Assembly: GCF_000711695.1 (NCBI RefSeq)
Contig: NW_013547002.1
Location: 124,001 to 188,000, forward strand
Origin: Tilletiaria anomala UBC 951
Lineage: Eukaryota > Basidiomycota > Exobasidiomycetes > Georgefischeriales > Tilletiariaceae
Direction: 5' to 3'
Length of the DNA: 64,000 bases
Position numbers and translations under genes: made by a program. Below, piece by piece: positions 24,184 through 36,020 of this stretch; within the stretch, counting starts at the first letter, position 1; the number at the start of each line of letters is the position of its first letter. The notes beneath the pieces were generated by a model, which did not search any database, had not been told where the DNA came from, and saw only the letters and a list, made by a program, of their open reading frames with translations.

Positions 24184-26658
24184 ATGGGTCTGTACAGCAC
24201 GTTTGACCTGCAACCGCCACCACCACCAACCGCATTCTCTCGTTTAAACAGCCCGTCGCGGGCCACGATCCCCGATTTCCTCGCGCTCTATCCCAATGAC
24301 CCAGCACAGCAAGCGATCGCTTTTCGAGCATGGGTCCGCCGAGTGTTCTTCTGGGAGTTCACCCAAATCCATGGCTTCTTCCCGCAATTAAAAGCTTGCG
24401 GCGGCCTCATCGCCGGCCTGGTTGTTTTTGTGCTCTTCATCATTGGCAAGCGCCTGCACGAGAAGAGTTTCTGGATGGTCCGCTTTGCGCAAAAGCGTGA
24501 GGGTGTCATCATCATCCCGAATGCCGTCAGCTGCTTCACGGTGATGGAGGGGATTTACTGCATTCTTGCCATTGCTTTGTGAGCCGCTGGTGATGAATGC
24601 ACGTCATTTCACTATGGTATATAGTGCTAAACTTGTTTTCTTACCCATTGCTTCTAGGTGCTTCATGTTTGACGAATTTTATGAGCATGGTCAAACTCCG
24701 AAATGCATCATGCTGTGGATCACCACGCCCTGGATCAGTCTCCTTTGGGGAGCTGCCTACTCGGGTTGGGGTGCGCTACTTGCCGCACCAGAAGGCGATA
24801 CCTATGGATCCGGCCCATGGTCGCTAAGATCGATCGCCAAACGTCCCCTTCTGGCCAATGTGATCTGCCTGGCGCTGCCTCTCCTTCAAAGCATTTCTAT
24901 TCTTGTCCCTGCGATCATTGCTCACGTCAAGCAGGAAGCGGCGCTGTCTTCGTATCTTGACTGGGAACAGCGCTACGCGGAAGTAACCGAGCTCAGCAGA
25001 GAGTTCGTCCTCGAAGGGCAAACGATTTTCCACGACTCAATCGAAGCAACCTATTATGCCGACGTCACCTTCACTCTCTGGACCTGCTGGGCTGGTTTGT
25101 TTTTTGTCGTCTTCACCAGGATCGTCTACTGTCTCTTCCTCGATATCTTGCGGCACGCCAAGCTGCTCAATTCAAACTATGTCCGCCACGAGCCATCCAG
25201 CTGGAAGACATGCATGAACCGCACTTCGCAGGCTGTGAAGCCACAAAGCCTGCTCTTGCGAATGGCAGGGGAAGAGAAGGCGGCACAAAAGTGCATGGAA
25301 AGCATGCCTCCCATCAACGAGGACACAGATGGCGATGTCTTTCACCCCAAAGGCTACGCCGAAGAGGGTATCTCATTAAATCATATACGTTCTCCGGACG
25401 AAGTGTCTGGGTCCGGCACGAGAGCCGCCTCGCCGCGGTCTTGTCAGCCTGTGAACCCGGCAATCGAGCAGTTTGTGGATGAGCTGCACGTTGGGCAAGA
25501 GACTTGGCACATCTTTTCGACACGGGAAGTGGCGGAGGACTTGCCCCATGCAAGCTTTTTCCCACCCGTGAAGCCGTCCAGGGTGCTTCCATTCGCTCGT
25601 CCGCTCACAGAATCTTGCAGTCGCTCGCAGCATGCGCGCCTGTTCCGTCGCCTGGTCCTCTCGTTCGGGTTACAATTCGGCGGCATCTGCTTGGCCACCC
25701 TCACATACATGGGCACCGCGCTGTACCTCGCTATCGAGCTCTACGCGTCCGCAGAAGCCAACGACATTGGAAACACATACGGAGGCGCTCTCATCGCCGC
25801 CATGTGGGCTGCCGTTTTTTTTGGCTCCATCACGCTCTTTGCCATCGCATTCCGTAGCCTCGAGTGCGCCGTTCTTGTCACTGGCATGAGCGTGGCCACG
25901 AGCGAACAGCTGCATGACCCTCTGAGTGAAGTCACAAAAGGGCCAACACGGACAAACTCGGCTAACTACAAGAGTGGCCAGTCTGGTGGAAAGAGCGGTA
26001 GCAAACGATTCACGCGGGCGACACAGAAGGCAACGGAGCTTGCCGTTGATCGAACGTTCACCGGCAATGAGATATAGATGCAGAACGAACACTTGCATTT
26101 CCATTAACCCAATTCCCCTTACCGCAAGTAGGCAAGCAGCATCGCCGCTCGATCGCCATGCGCGCACCGAGCGGCAAAGGAGGCGGTCAAAAATTCTCCG
26201 ACGCGACCACATATGTCTCAACGGGAGATGACGACGAGCCGAACTTCGAACGCACTCTCTGTGACCGTTTAGTCCAGAACCAAGATCACAGTGTCGCGAT
26301 CCACTGGCCATCAAAGGTGGGAGGTTAAAAGCTGCTCACGCCAGAGGACTTCCAGATGCGCCGGGATCGGTCACACTTTGGTGCAAGCAGCTCGCCAGGC
26401 CACTTTAGCGCGCTCCCATTGACAGCTATCGCCTATGGCCCGTTGTCACATTCGACGCGACGACACGCGCGCCAGAACAGCATCAAAATCGCCAGACCTA
26501 CGGTCCATCCACGGTTCCTGCCTGAGAATGAAAAGGGCCAGCGCGCAGAGATGACGCCGCCCATCAGAGATTCACGGAGTGGAGTCTTTCGGCCATCCAG
26601 AGCAGACACCACCATCGATCGGACTGAGGCCGCGCAAGGCGATTCCGACTTAGAGTAA
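24184..26658 (+). CDS. polytopic (7-TM) membrane protein with long cytosolic tail, unrecognised family
   Basis: Exons 24184-24578 and 24658 onward are certain (79 nt intron). The simple frame stops at 26077 (604 aa). I favour a longer model: exon 2 ends at 26063, a GC-AG intron spans 26064-26131 (68 nt, starts GCAATG, ends AAGTAG), exon 3 is 26132-26290, a 54 nt intron follows, and exon 4 is 26345-26658 (757 aa). A 39 nt variant (26318-26356) of the last intron also keeps frame. Seven hydrophobic segments can be seen: AGLVVFVLFII, IPNAVSCFTVMEGIYC, LWITTPWISLLWG, NVICLALPLLQSISILV, LWTCWAGLFFVVF, GGICLATLTYMGTALYL and LIAAMWAAVFFGSITLF. A ~200-residue polar loop lies between the fifth and sixth. 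The extended tail is basic and Ser/Arg-rich. I do not recognise the family. Transport or sensing are only guesses. Confidence 0.68.
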
Positions 26659-27145
26659 ACGCCGGCATTGCCCTTTCCACACGGTTCTTCTTTCGCAACC
26701 TATCTTTATGCATACCCCTTCTTCTTCATTCTTGCGCAAAGGGCAAGTCATGCATGCAAGCGATTCCCGACCCGATGTCGCACAGTCTACTTTCTAACTC
26801 CATCTATCAATTAAAACCTATCCTTTCTTGGCACGCTCACATATATCACTAGTGTAGTTTAGACATGAAAGTCGAATCATACCTCGAAGGCATCTCTTGC
26901 GGAGCTGCTGGTCGAATCCTTGCTGTGCACGATTGAATTACCCCTCTGAATGTTCATGCTCGTGAAATGGCCACGGAAAAGCTCGCGGAAGAAGCGGACC
27001 ACTCCGGACTCGACATCGTCCAACAGGTAATTACCATTGCAAGTGCGGAAAGTTGAGCTGATATTGTTACAATGAGATGCTTGGGGCCTTGGTTGTATGG
27101 GTCAAACGAGGCGTATTGCTGCAAGCGGCCCGTGTTGAGCTGAAT
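26659..27145. other. intergenic, convergent with GH20 gene
   Basis: 487 bp, T/C-rich after 26660, consistent with the 3' UTRs of the two convergent genes. No gene is seen. If the short model of the 24184 gene is right, the untranslated stretch would be over 1 kb. Confidence 0.5.
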
Positions 27146-30100
27146 CTAGCAGTATGTCGGCCGGGTGGCACGATGATAATCGAGTAGTTGGTCGGGACTG
27201 GAATAGACAATGTGCAACTTGACTGCAAGTTCTGGAAGACTGGTGACTTGCTCTTCGTAATCATCTGTCTCCGCTGCCGAAGGATTGACCATGATCTGTT
27301 CTGTATCGGCCGCCGACTGATCCTGCAGTGATATTCCCACCTGGCCACCGGCAAGCAGGTGCTCGAGGAACCGACGGATGCGAGTCGACATGGAGTCGAT
27401 TCTTGCTCGAAGACCACCATAACGGAGCTCAACGATTTCCCATCCGAAGGGCTGGTAATTACAGCCAGTGGGGCAAACTCAGCACGCGCACGCGAGGCGT
27501 GATGACTAAAAAAACCGACTGACCTTGTACATGCTCATCCACAGTTGACGATGGTACTTCCACAGTTTCTCGATGGTCTCCTTGAGCTGGCTCAATTGCG
27601 ACGTTTCAGCCGGCCCAGCCAATCTGTTTAGTTCCGACCAGTTTTGCGAGGTGTACGCCTCATGCAGCTTCGCCCTTAAGCCGGCTTTGAGAGCAAGTGC
27701 CTTGGCAAGCAGGTAAGGGAATCGTAGACGGGAGTTAAAAGGATAGTCAACAATGGATGTAGGTAGAAGGGGCTGTGCGCTAGGTATGGCGAGTACAGTG
27801 GGAATGGTCGATAAGCGCGCAAAGAGGTATGATGAGAGCTCCTGGTAGTTAAGCGCCAGATCAGAGCCGCTGAGCGCCAAGCTAGGGCTGATAAAGCCGA
27901 AGAAAGGCTCCTCCCAGAGCAGCCACTTCGATGTGTTCGGAGCGCTACAAGCGTGGGCAAATATATCCACCATTTCAGCATCAGACCTGCAGCTCGAAGA
28001 AGCACGATGCGACCAGACTCACAAGTGAATGCGATCGTCGATGCTCTGCTTCTCAGGGTGCGTGTCGTCGAGCCTGGACGCAACAACAAAATCATCAAAA
28101 CTGCCACCGACGATTCCGTCGAACTTTGCGCGAAGAAGCGGGACGTCGACCTCCTGCTTTGCGGTGTACGCATGATCGGCGTAGTACAACCACGCCGGCA
28201 AACTCGAATACAGGTCGACCTCATTTCCTTCGTCTCCCCAAATGGTAAGGAAGACATGCTTGACGCCGCTGCTGGGATGCTTGATGGCGTTCTGCGATGC
28301 TCGGCACGTTGCAAAGGTGAAAGGCAAGGCAGTCCAAAACCGCGACCAGGTCCATGATCCTGCGGCCATCCAGGGCGACTGGTTCGGTCTCAGGTCACGA
28401 TGCGACTTGATGCGGCTGCTATATGAATCGACACTGGTGTGATAGTAGTCCCAGTAGACCAGCTCGATCTCTTCTGGGATACCCTGCACGTCAGGCGTGG
28501 TGTTCGCGTCGTAGTAGCCGAGCAGAGAGTTATTGCGGGCTTGCAAGCAGAATAACATGTCGCTCCAGATCATTGGCTTGAGGCCCATCCTTTTACAGAT
28601 GGCGTTGACGCGCTGAAGGTGCTCGACAAATATGCGCGTCGGATCCTTGTAGTTACGTTGTCCAAATATGCTGTGGTATCGGCCACGTCCCAGCCCATGC
28701 GTCTCATCCATACCCAGATGGACCTTCTTCGTTCGGAAGGGCGACGTGGCCGCCGCGATCATTTTCTCGAGCATAACGTACGTCTCGGGCCATTCGGCAA
28801 GCAGTACTTCGGTTGTGTCGCGCAAATTGACGAAACGTGGCCATTGCAGCATCTGTCCCAAGTGCCCTAGTGTTTGAACTGGAGGCGTGCCCATATGAAG
28901 TTCGTGGTCAACCATGTTCGTAGTCTAGCTCACCCAACTCGTGTTCACTCACTGCAAGGTATCGCCTCTATACCCAGGGCAAATGTGTAATCGTCGATCT
29001 CTCTAAGCTCCGCATCTGTGTATCCTCCCCGCAGGTATCCGAAGAAAGGCTCGTCCGGAATCTCGTAAGTGTCTTCCGTGTACAGCTGACTATACGGGTA
29101 GGCGCAGAATGAATTGGAAAGTCAATGCCAGGCGCGTAGAGGAGAATGATTGAATACTCACAGCATGTTGTATCCCATGAGTGCCAGTTTTCGAACAAGG
29201 AACTTAACGCTGTCCACGGTGAGCACCCCGTTTCTGCTGCAATCAATCATCGTGCCGAGTGTCTCGACGTTGCACGTCGCCTCGAAACCATGCAAACGCT
29301 CGGAAACGAGCGATGTGGCACGGATGTACCATCTCTGCTGCTGATCTTGGTGCTGAGCCGAAGGAGATGAGGGAGAAGCTGAAAGTGATACAGAAATAAG
29401 GCCCTCGTAGCAGTCTGCAGCGCCAGCGCCTTCCGAAGAGTAGGGAGCCAAGCAATCTCGCGCGACGCCGAGAAGGTGTCCTAACGCGCGAAAAGCATCG
29501 CATTGTCGGGTGTAGCGGACCGTGATAATGAATGGTCTTCCGTCAATTTCATCTCCTTCCCCGAAATTGGCTTCAGCAGTCGTCGCCGACGTGGGAGATG
29601 GAGCAAAACTTGGAGCTGAACAGGTGAGGCGGAAGCCCAATGCTGCTCTGCGGTGTACGTTGTTGCTCGGCTGATCAGTGAGCTCATTGTGGCTGGAGAT
29701 GTCGTCGACTTTCTCGAAACTAGTCAAGCATGAATGGGAAATCCGTGCGTACAATGTCAGTATAGGCCGCAGAACAAGAAAGTATAGTGGAAAAGCCCGG
29801 ACGTACATCACATTCCAGTACCATCGAGCGCCAACGCCCTGTGCCAATATTCTCCCACCTGGTGCAACACAGCCTGCTGGGATTTGTGCTTCCTCTTCCG
29901 TCGCCATTGTACCCCTCACTCTCCTAACATTACCGCTGCCGTTACCTTTCGATCCGAGAGCGAAGCTGTCTGGAAAAAGCTCGTCCTGTGCAAAGGTTAC
30001 ATTTCGCCTGACAGCGAATTTGGCCAGCGTAGCGAGGCCGTCTTGTAGATCTTCCGGTACACAGACAGCCCCGGCTTGTCGCCGCACTGACGCTGGTAGT

Positions 30101-30552
30101 ACGGATTCAGAGGAAAAGGGTGGATTCCATCGGACGGGTATGTGCAACGCGATGCTAGGCAAAGACTGATCGCTGTTGTGACTGTTTCCAGCGCCGTAAT
30201 ATGCATCTAAAGGATGCACCGGCCTGCTGTCAATGGTGTCGATCGTCGAAGCAGAGGAAAGCAACGGATTAAGTCCAAAGAGACGACCGTTCGCCATGCT
30301 CATGCCCTCTGCTAGGCCATTGAACATGCCAGCTTTGCCACCTACTGTCCTAGCGCTGCTCGAAGCGCATCGTCCACCAAATTGAGGATCTTGCGCCGCG
30401 GAGTCCGGACTGGTGGCATCATTGAGCATCCCCGGGCTGCCACTACCCCGGGCACCAAGCGTGACACCAGATGCTTCGTACAGCGAGAGCCGGGGTACAT
30501 TTGTGAGGACTTCGACAGGCGAAGGATCGTCCGGAGCGGTCGGTGCCGCCAT
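27146..30552 (-). CDS. GH20 beta-N-acetylhexosaminidase, intracellular HexD / bacterial GH20C-like
   Basis: Six exons (30552-29807, 29719-29162, 29089-28953, 28878-28023, 27944-27524, 27451-27146) give 1007 aa. All five introns are 72-87 nt and in phase. The catalytic barrel begins with KLALMGYNMLQLYTEDTYE and GYLRGGYTDAEL, then CIQTLGHLGQMLQWPRF and the catalytic Asp-Glu pair in HLGMDETHGLG (Asp538-Glu539). MIWSDMLF and the LTIWGDEGNE strand follow. This arrangement is that of the cytosolic/bacterial-type GH20 enzymes (HEXD, GH20C), not of secreted fungal chitobiases. No signal peptide is visible at the start (MAAPTAPDDPSP). Such enzymes release terminal GlcNAc or GalNAc from glycans. The long N-terminal ~240 residues are poorly conserved. 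It shares only 182 bp with the divergent gene at 30735. Confidence 0.88.
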
Positions 30553-30734
30553 CCTTTTCCTGCGTGTAGGTCCGCAAGGCTCAATTGCGCGGGTTGTACC
30601 TCGGTGTCAGCAACCGAGTTCGCTCAGCAATCTAGTGATGGTGCAATGCCGGGGAGCTTCGGGCGCGCGTCCAACCTTCAGAGATTCCGGGGCAACAATA
30701 CAGTCCGTCGTCAATCGTGGTCCATCCCGGATCC
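30553..30734. promoter_or_regulatory. very short divergent promoter, GH20 / OCIA-like gene
   Basis: Only 182 bp separate the two predicted start codons, so the genes should share one bidirectional promoter. No element was identified. If the first exon of the right-hand gene is wrong, the gap becomes longer. Confidence 0.4.
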
Positions 30735-31682
30735 ATGTCTCCTGCGGAGACGCGAGAGGAGCATCTGGAGTTATAGCAGTGATGAGCGCACAATACATCT
30801 CACCGCGCGTGGTATGTCTGGATGTAACGTTGTTGATCTGTGCGCAGGAGTGCGCTAATATGCCCAGGCACCTTATGTAATTATCATTGCATCATCATTC
30901 ACCTCCCAACTATGCGCGTGTCTGTTGGCGGCTACGTACAACGCAAAATGTGTCTAACAAAGTCTAAAGACCAAACGAGCTCTTTTTGGTCCGAGGCATG
31001 CCTTGTAGTGTCTGTTTTCAGGAACATCGTGGCCGACAAATCACAAGCGATCCTAGCAGCGAGGGAGGTCTTGCGCTACCATCAAATCGGGAGCAAGCCT
31101 GTCAGCCAAGAAGACATAATGTCCCTCCGTTCCAGCGCGCCTGCCGAGTGCGCCCGGTCCACATCACCGCTTCCCTTGCCTCTCAACGAGGTAGGGCTGG
31201 CTAGCAAGAATGCGCAGCTGCGCGGGACCGGACTCGGCGTCGGGACCGGCTTTCTGTCCGCGTTGGTCGCGCACAAGTCGCTCCGTCTTTCGCCTAAAGC
31301 ATCATTACTATCAGGCTTGAGTGTGTATTCAGGCAAGCAGAGGATGTGTTTGTCTCCACGTGCACTCACGCTGAAAATCTCGCTCTCTTTCTCCTTGGTG
31401 CAACATTTACATGCGTCAACAGTTAGTGGCTCTTTCGTTGCTTGGTACGGCTCGCGGCAATTCATGGTGAAGAACCTGCGAACCCTCGAGGACCAACTAA
31501 GCGACTTGCAAGGATCGTCCAGCAAGTACGCTCTGTCAACGCCATCGCCAGCTGCCCTTGCAAGAGAAGGAGAAGCCATTGGCTTTGATCTTCGGTCGGG
31601 TGCTGAGACGCGCTTCGAGGCCGGCACAGGTGGGATGCATGAGTTCACCGACCGTGGGGCGAGCACGCGCGGGGACCATTGA
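30735..31682 (+). CDS. small membrane protein, OCIA-domain-like
   Basis: Predicted exons 30735-30769, 31022-31320 and 31423-31682 give 197 aa. The middle and last exons are well supported, since a 102 nt phase-1 intron joins ASLLSGL to ISGSFVAWY. Two Gly-rich membrane helices are visible (GTGLGVGTGFLSALVAHK and SGLISGSFVAWYGSRQF), preceded by a short motif SLRSSAPAEC. This recalls the OCIA domain (Cys-containing motif followed by two helices), whose members sit on endosomes and mitochondria. The resemblance is by pattern only. The first exon (MSPAETREEHLE) fits in phase and composition but needs a 252 nt intron with a weak donor (GTTATA), so the start is uncertain. The tail after the helices is polar. 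Confidence 0.5.
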
Positions 31683-32547
31683 GCATCAGAGCTCGCTTCC
31701 CGCATTGGACAGAAAGGATGAACTGCGCCAAGACTTGGTGAGCAGTCAGAACTGCTTTCCAGATCACATTGCCGCTCTTTTCAATCCTTGGGGGCTGGTT
31801 TGTGCAGATCTGTGAACGATATTGAGCCTCCCAGCACCTCCGGAGAGCCTCCGCGTCAAGTCAGTCAGGAGCCAGCTGCCACCAAGCTGGCGAGCCAGCG
31901 ATCAATCTTCTGGGAATATGCAACCCCCAGCCAAATATTTAACAATTACTGTGGAGCTGTGCGACGTCTTATGCAAACGTCACCAGGCGCGTCACGAAGT
32001 CTACCGCGCTATTTTCCAAAGCAAACGGAGGACGACAGGCTATAGCTGCTGTGTTAGTCGAAAGCGGTGGCATCTATAAAGCTAGCTGTGGCGTCCCTGA
32101 CAGGACAGATCATCTCTTCCAGTGCATTCGGTGGTGTAAAAGGCTCGAGCAGCATTGTGGGAGCTACAATCGGTCTGATCGGCTTCGCACGAGTTCACCG
32201 CACTTCATACAACAGCAGAGTCACATACGTTCATGGACATGACCTTGTCGTGTGTACATGTCAACAGACAGAGGAAGTGTGAACATTGATTGCAACACGT
32301 ATCCAATTCGGCATTTCCAATGCAAATCGATTATATGGAATGTCAGCGAAACGCGTCGTCAACCTCACTCAGACATGAGCAAAAAGCAATTGTGAGATTG
32401 GGTTCTGCAGATGAATATGCGTGCTGTGGTACAGTAAAAGGATATGCGAATATTACAAGTGCAAAGGTTAAATCGCGGTTGAACATGCTGGCTGTGATGT
32501 AGCGCCAATGGGGACCAGCATGGTAAGGTCTCAAGGAGGTCGATGTA
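31683..32547. other. intergenic, convergent OCIA-like / myosin light chain genes
   Basis: 865 bp with no supported gene. One frame at about 32067-32230 encodes a hydrophobic, Gly/Ser-rich peptide but has no ATG and no conserved context. AT-rich towards 32450, consistent with 3' UTR. Confidence 0.45.
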
Positions 32548-33370
32548 CTACTCGAGCTCTGCTGGCTCGGCCATCTTGATCGCTTCGATGACTGGCAGAG
32601 TAACGACGCATAGCATTAGTACTCTTAATGCTTGTAAGTCTGACATCTATAGCGCCGAAATGGTAGGACTCACAGGCCTTGTAGTCAAAGCGTTTCCCTC
32701 CTCGATCCATAAAGGGTCCAGAAAGCAGCCGATCGATCTCGCTGTCTGTCATCCTATCGCCAACCTCCTTAAGCCAGTACCGCAGCTCCGCAGCATCGAG
32801 GACGCCATCATCCTTTTCGTCGAAACACGCGAATGCTTCGGAGAGCTCGTGCGCTTCATCCAGCTCGGAAAGATGCGTGCCGAACATGGTCAGGAACTGA
32901 GTGAAATTCACACCTGCTGAGGACATTGCTGATGCTTCGGATGTATATGAATCTGCAAATGCGCTGGACATGTACGCGTCCAGTGTTGCTGGCTTTGCAT
33001 TGATGCCTGCAAAGAGGAGCAACCAAATTTCAGCAGTTGATCGGCCTACACCCCTCGCCCCCCTCCTCCCCCAGAGATGCGATGCTCGCTATCGATGTGA
33101 CATCACGCGAAAGTACCACGCACCCAGGTTTGTCAGCATCGTCTTTAGGTCCTCTCGCGATATTAACCCGTCGCGATCCTGGTCGACCATGGTGAAAGCT
33201 TCCTTGAATCCCTGAATCTGCTTGTGGCTGAACGTGTTGTACACACCCGATGACTGCCGCGGATGGTTGGTCTGCCGGTTGCGTAGACGCGCTGCCGCTG
33301 TGCCTGATGCTTGTGCGCTAGGGGAGAGAAAGGAGCCTGGCGCCGCTTTGGCGCTGCTGGGTTGGGACAT
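32548..33370 (-). CDS. RLC1: myosin regulatory light chain (EF-hand)
   Basis: Exons 33370-33124, 33006-32674 and 32591-32548 (introns 117 and 82 nt, the latter with a TACTAAT branch site) give 207 aa. The first EF-hand loop is DQDRDGLISRED (residues 63-74), followed by LKTMLTNLG, as in myosin II regulatory light chains. The second part has VNFTQFLTMFG, AFACFDEKDDGVL and MTDSEIDRLL, matching the family's later, degenerate EF-hands. A Ser in RQSSGVY (about Ser41) sits where animal light chains carry the kinase site (RATSNVF). The ~30-residue Ala/Ser-rich N-terminal extension is extra. Role: binds the neck of myosin II and drives the cytokinetic ring. Cdc4-type essential light chain is the alternative, but the DQDRDG loop favours the regulatory type. 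Confidence 0.88.
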
Positions 33371-33884
33371 TTTCGTGTAATGTACGTGTCAATTAATCTC
33401 CCGCAGGACTCGATGCTGGCCTCGTGTCTCTTGAGCGTGAAATGCGAGGCTGCCCGAGAGAACCATGTCAAGAAGATCCACAGGAGCAATATGGTACAAT
33501 CAATAGGAGCTTTCCCTGGTGCACGAGGTGCCGTGTGCGTGTGTATCGCCAGACGGAGCCAGATCACGGATGCTCCGGATCTCCAACAGTCTGGGCACTG
33601 CACCACTCACCAGTCACGGCAATACAGTCAAAGCTCTCTATCCGTTCCGCCTTTCAATCAGGCTGCTGGGAAACAGATTTTTGTGTCTCTTATGGTTGGC
33701 AATCGACTTCCAAAAGCTCAGCTTGGAGGTAAATCGCACGACACTTGGTGTTCGGTCGACCTACCTGCGGTGTCTGCTTCAAAGGGCGCAGATTGGCAAG
33801 ACCTTCTACACTGCGAAGCAGCACAAACGCCTGCACGAGAAAAAGCGAGGCCGGCGTGAGCACCCTCAGAAACCGCTTGCCACC
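33371..33884. promoter_or_regulatory. divergent promoter region, RLC1 / NAB2
   Basis: 514 bp between two divergent starts. An open frame continues upstream of the NAB2 start but loses its compositional bias there. No specific site is identifiable. Confidence 0.45.
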
Positions 33885-36020
33885 ATGTCTTTTCTTCCGC
33901 TCGAATTGGACGTCAAGGCGGCAACGACGGCAACCTTGCAAGCATCCGTTCAAGCCAAACTCGGGAAGCTCGGGTACGCCTCGGCAGATGATGCGGTGAT
34001 GGCGGAGTACATCGTCGTCATGTTGGCCAATCGCAAAGGCCCCGAGCAGGTGTCGGACGAGATGAAAGACCTCATCGGCGAGGACTACGACCCGGTTTTC
34101 GTCAACTGGCTTTGGGATGAAGCACATCACGTTCTGGGCGGAGGAGAGCCGCAGAATATTCGTAGCGAGCCATCATGTGGTAAGAATTTTTTCCCCTTTG
34201 CGTGACCGTCTTCATGAAAGGAAGCTGATGCTGCTTCGCTGTGATTCTCGCAGGGCGCCGACGCTCAAGAACGAGGTCGCCCGTGCCGCAGCGAGAAACC
34301 TACTGTCGAGTCGATCGTGGCTACGAAGGAAGAAGTGGGCAGCCTGAAGAGGACATAGAAATACCAAGAAGAAGTTTGTCGCCCGCGAATCCCTCGCGAA
34401 GATACGACATGCGATCGGATGGGTGAGTTTCATTTCGGTTTAAGAAGCTTCAACTATTAATGCTCATGCCTGCCTCCCCCTAGACGGACCGCACCACCTC
34501 CCCAACGCGAGCTCTTCTCAGCAGCCATGTCGCAAGTTTCTCGGCAGTTGGAGGATCCTCGATTTGGCAGAGGCTCTGGACGCCAGCCTCGAGAGGGTGG
34601 CTCAGATTTGCTGCTCCGCGGCGTATCAACTCGGCAAGGGCTTGCGATGGATGATCCAGCTTTCTCATCAGTGTCTCTTGCTCGTTCAGACTTCAGTCAT
34701 GTCCAGCACACCGAGCCATTCCAACCGCATTCTGATCAGCACAGATGGGGAGCTGGTGAAGGGAGAGTACAGCGATCGCCACCAAGAGAGCTGTTTGGCG
34801 GGCCAAGCGGACGCGAGCCTCCGCTTGGGCCAAAGTCAATGCGGCTCGGTGAAGCTGGGCCAAGTCTAGCGAATCAACATCTTCGACAGGCGGCGAAAGA
34901 GTCCATCTTCTCCCGTCTACGCGTACCAGACCCGCGCGCTGCCGAATTTGTTCCCAGCAGCAATGGGCATGCAGGCGACAGCCGACCGGCTCCGGCACAA
35001 CCATCTCTTTTGTTTCGTCTGGATCCACGCGTACCGGACAATGCTCAACTACCCCCAGTAGTGGCGATACCTTCGAGCATGGCTCACAACCTCGATCCTT
35101 CTCGGTTCCCTCGCCAACCTTCCGACAAGGGAGCTTGCCGCTATCTGCTTAAATGCACGAATCCGATGTGTCAATACTCTCACCCTACACCATGCCTTGC
35201 CAACACGCCACACGAGGAGGAGGCGTTAATGCTCAGTGAGCAGCCGTGTCGGTATGGATCCAGCTGCTCGAACAAAGAGTGCACTCGCAGCCACGTCAGC
35301 CCAGCCGTTTCCGTCATATCGACCAAGATCATAACGCAGCCACACTTGCAGGAACAGCAACAGCAAATGATGATGATGATGCTGTGGCAACAGGCACAGC
35401 ATCAACAACAAGAACAACATGCGCAGCAGCAGCCGCCCTTCGGCGATGATAATGCGGGCAGGCCTCCTCGCTGCAAATATCAGCAGGAATGCACCAATCC
35501 GCAATGCGCCTATTCACACTACGACGCGGAAGGCAAAATCGCGCCGAGTCCTGCGCTCTTGCGTCTCTCGCAGGGTGGAAGTAAACCCGGAGGAGCTACA
35601 GTGCAAGCGCATGGAAACGAAAACATCGACGCCTCGTCGCGTTCAAAAACGGAGATGATGGACGTCACACTCGACGGCAAACCTTCTGCTCTCGACCGAC
35701 CACTCGGGGATAAAACTGGCGGCAGGGACGGTGGTGCGCGCCCATGCAAATTTGGCTACTCATGCACGCGCCCGGACTGCATGTTCCTCCATCCGACCGG
35801 GCGACGCATCGATGCCACGTCGGCTGTTGCTGAGCCAGGCAAGCCTCCGTGCAGATTCGGTGCGGCGTGTTTCCGAGCCGACTGCCACTTCTCGCACCCG
35901 CCCGGCCGAATGGTGCAGGGGCAGGCCTCGCAGACGGTCCACGTCAGCGATCGCCTTGCGAAATTCAACACTCAGGCGACCGTGGGGGAGGTGGAGCGGA
36001 TCATCCCTGCGACGTCGTGA
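33885..36020 (+). CDS. NAB2: nuclear poly(A)-binding protein, Nab2/ZC3H14 type
   Basis: Exons 33885-34179, 34254-34422 and 34484-36020 give 666 aa. The N-terminal ~95 residues form a PWI-like helical domain (LGKLGYASADDAVMAEYIVV, DPVFVNWLWDEAH). An Arg/Ser-rich linker follows (RRRSRTRSPVPQ). Five CCCH fingers with Nab2 spacing C-x5-C-x4-C-x3-H lie at about residues 373-626: CRYLLKC, CRYGSSC, CKYQQEC, CKFGYSC and CRFGAAC. Between fingers 2 and 3 is a Gln/Met/His-rich low-complexity run (QQQQMMMMMLWQQ). Known role: binds poly(A) tails, limits their length and hands mRNA to the Mex67 exporter at the nuclear pore. The start has an ACCATGT context. Introns are 74 and 61 nt. It is divergent from the myosin light chain gene. 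Confidence 0.9.
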
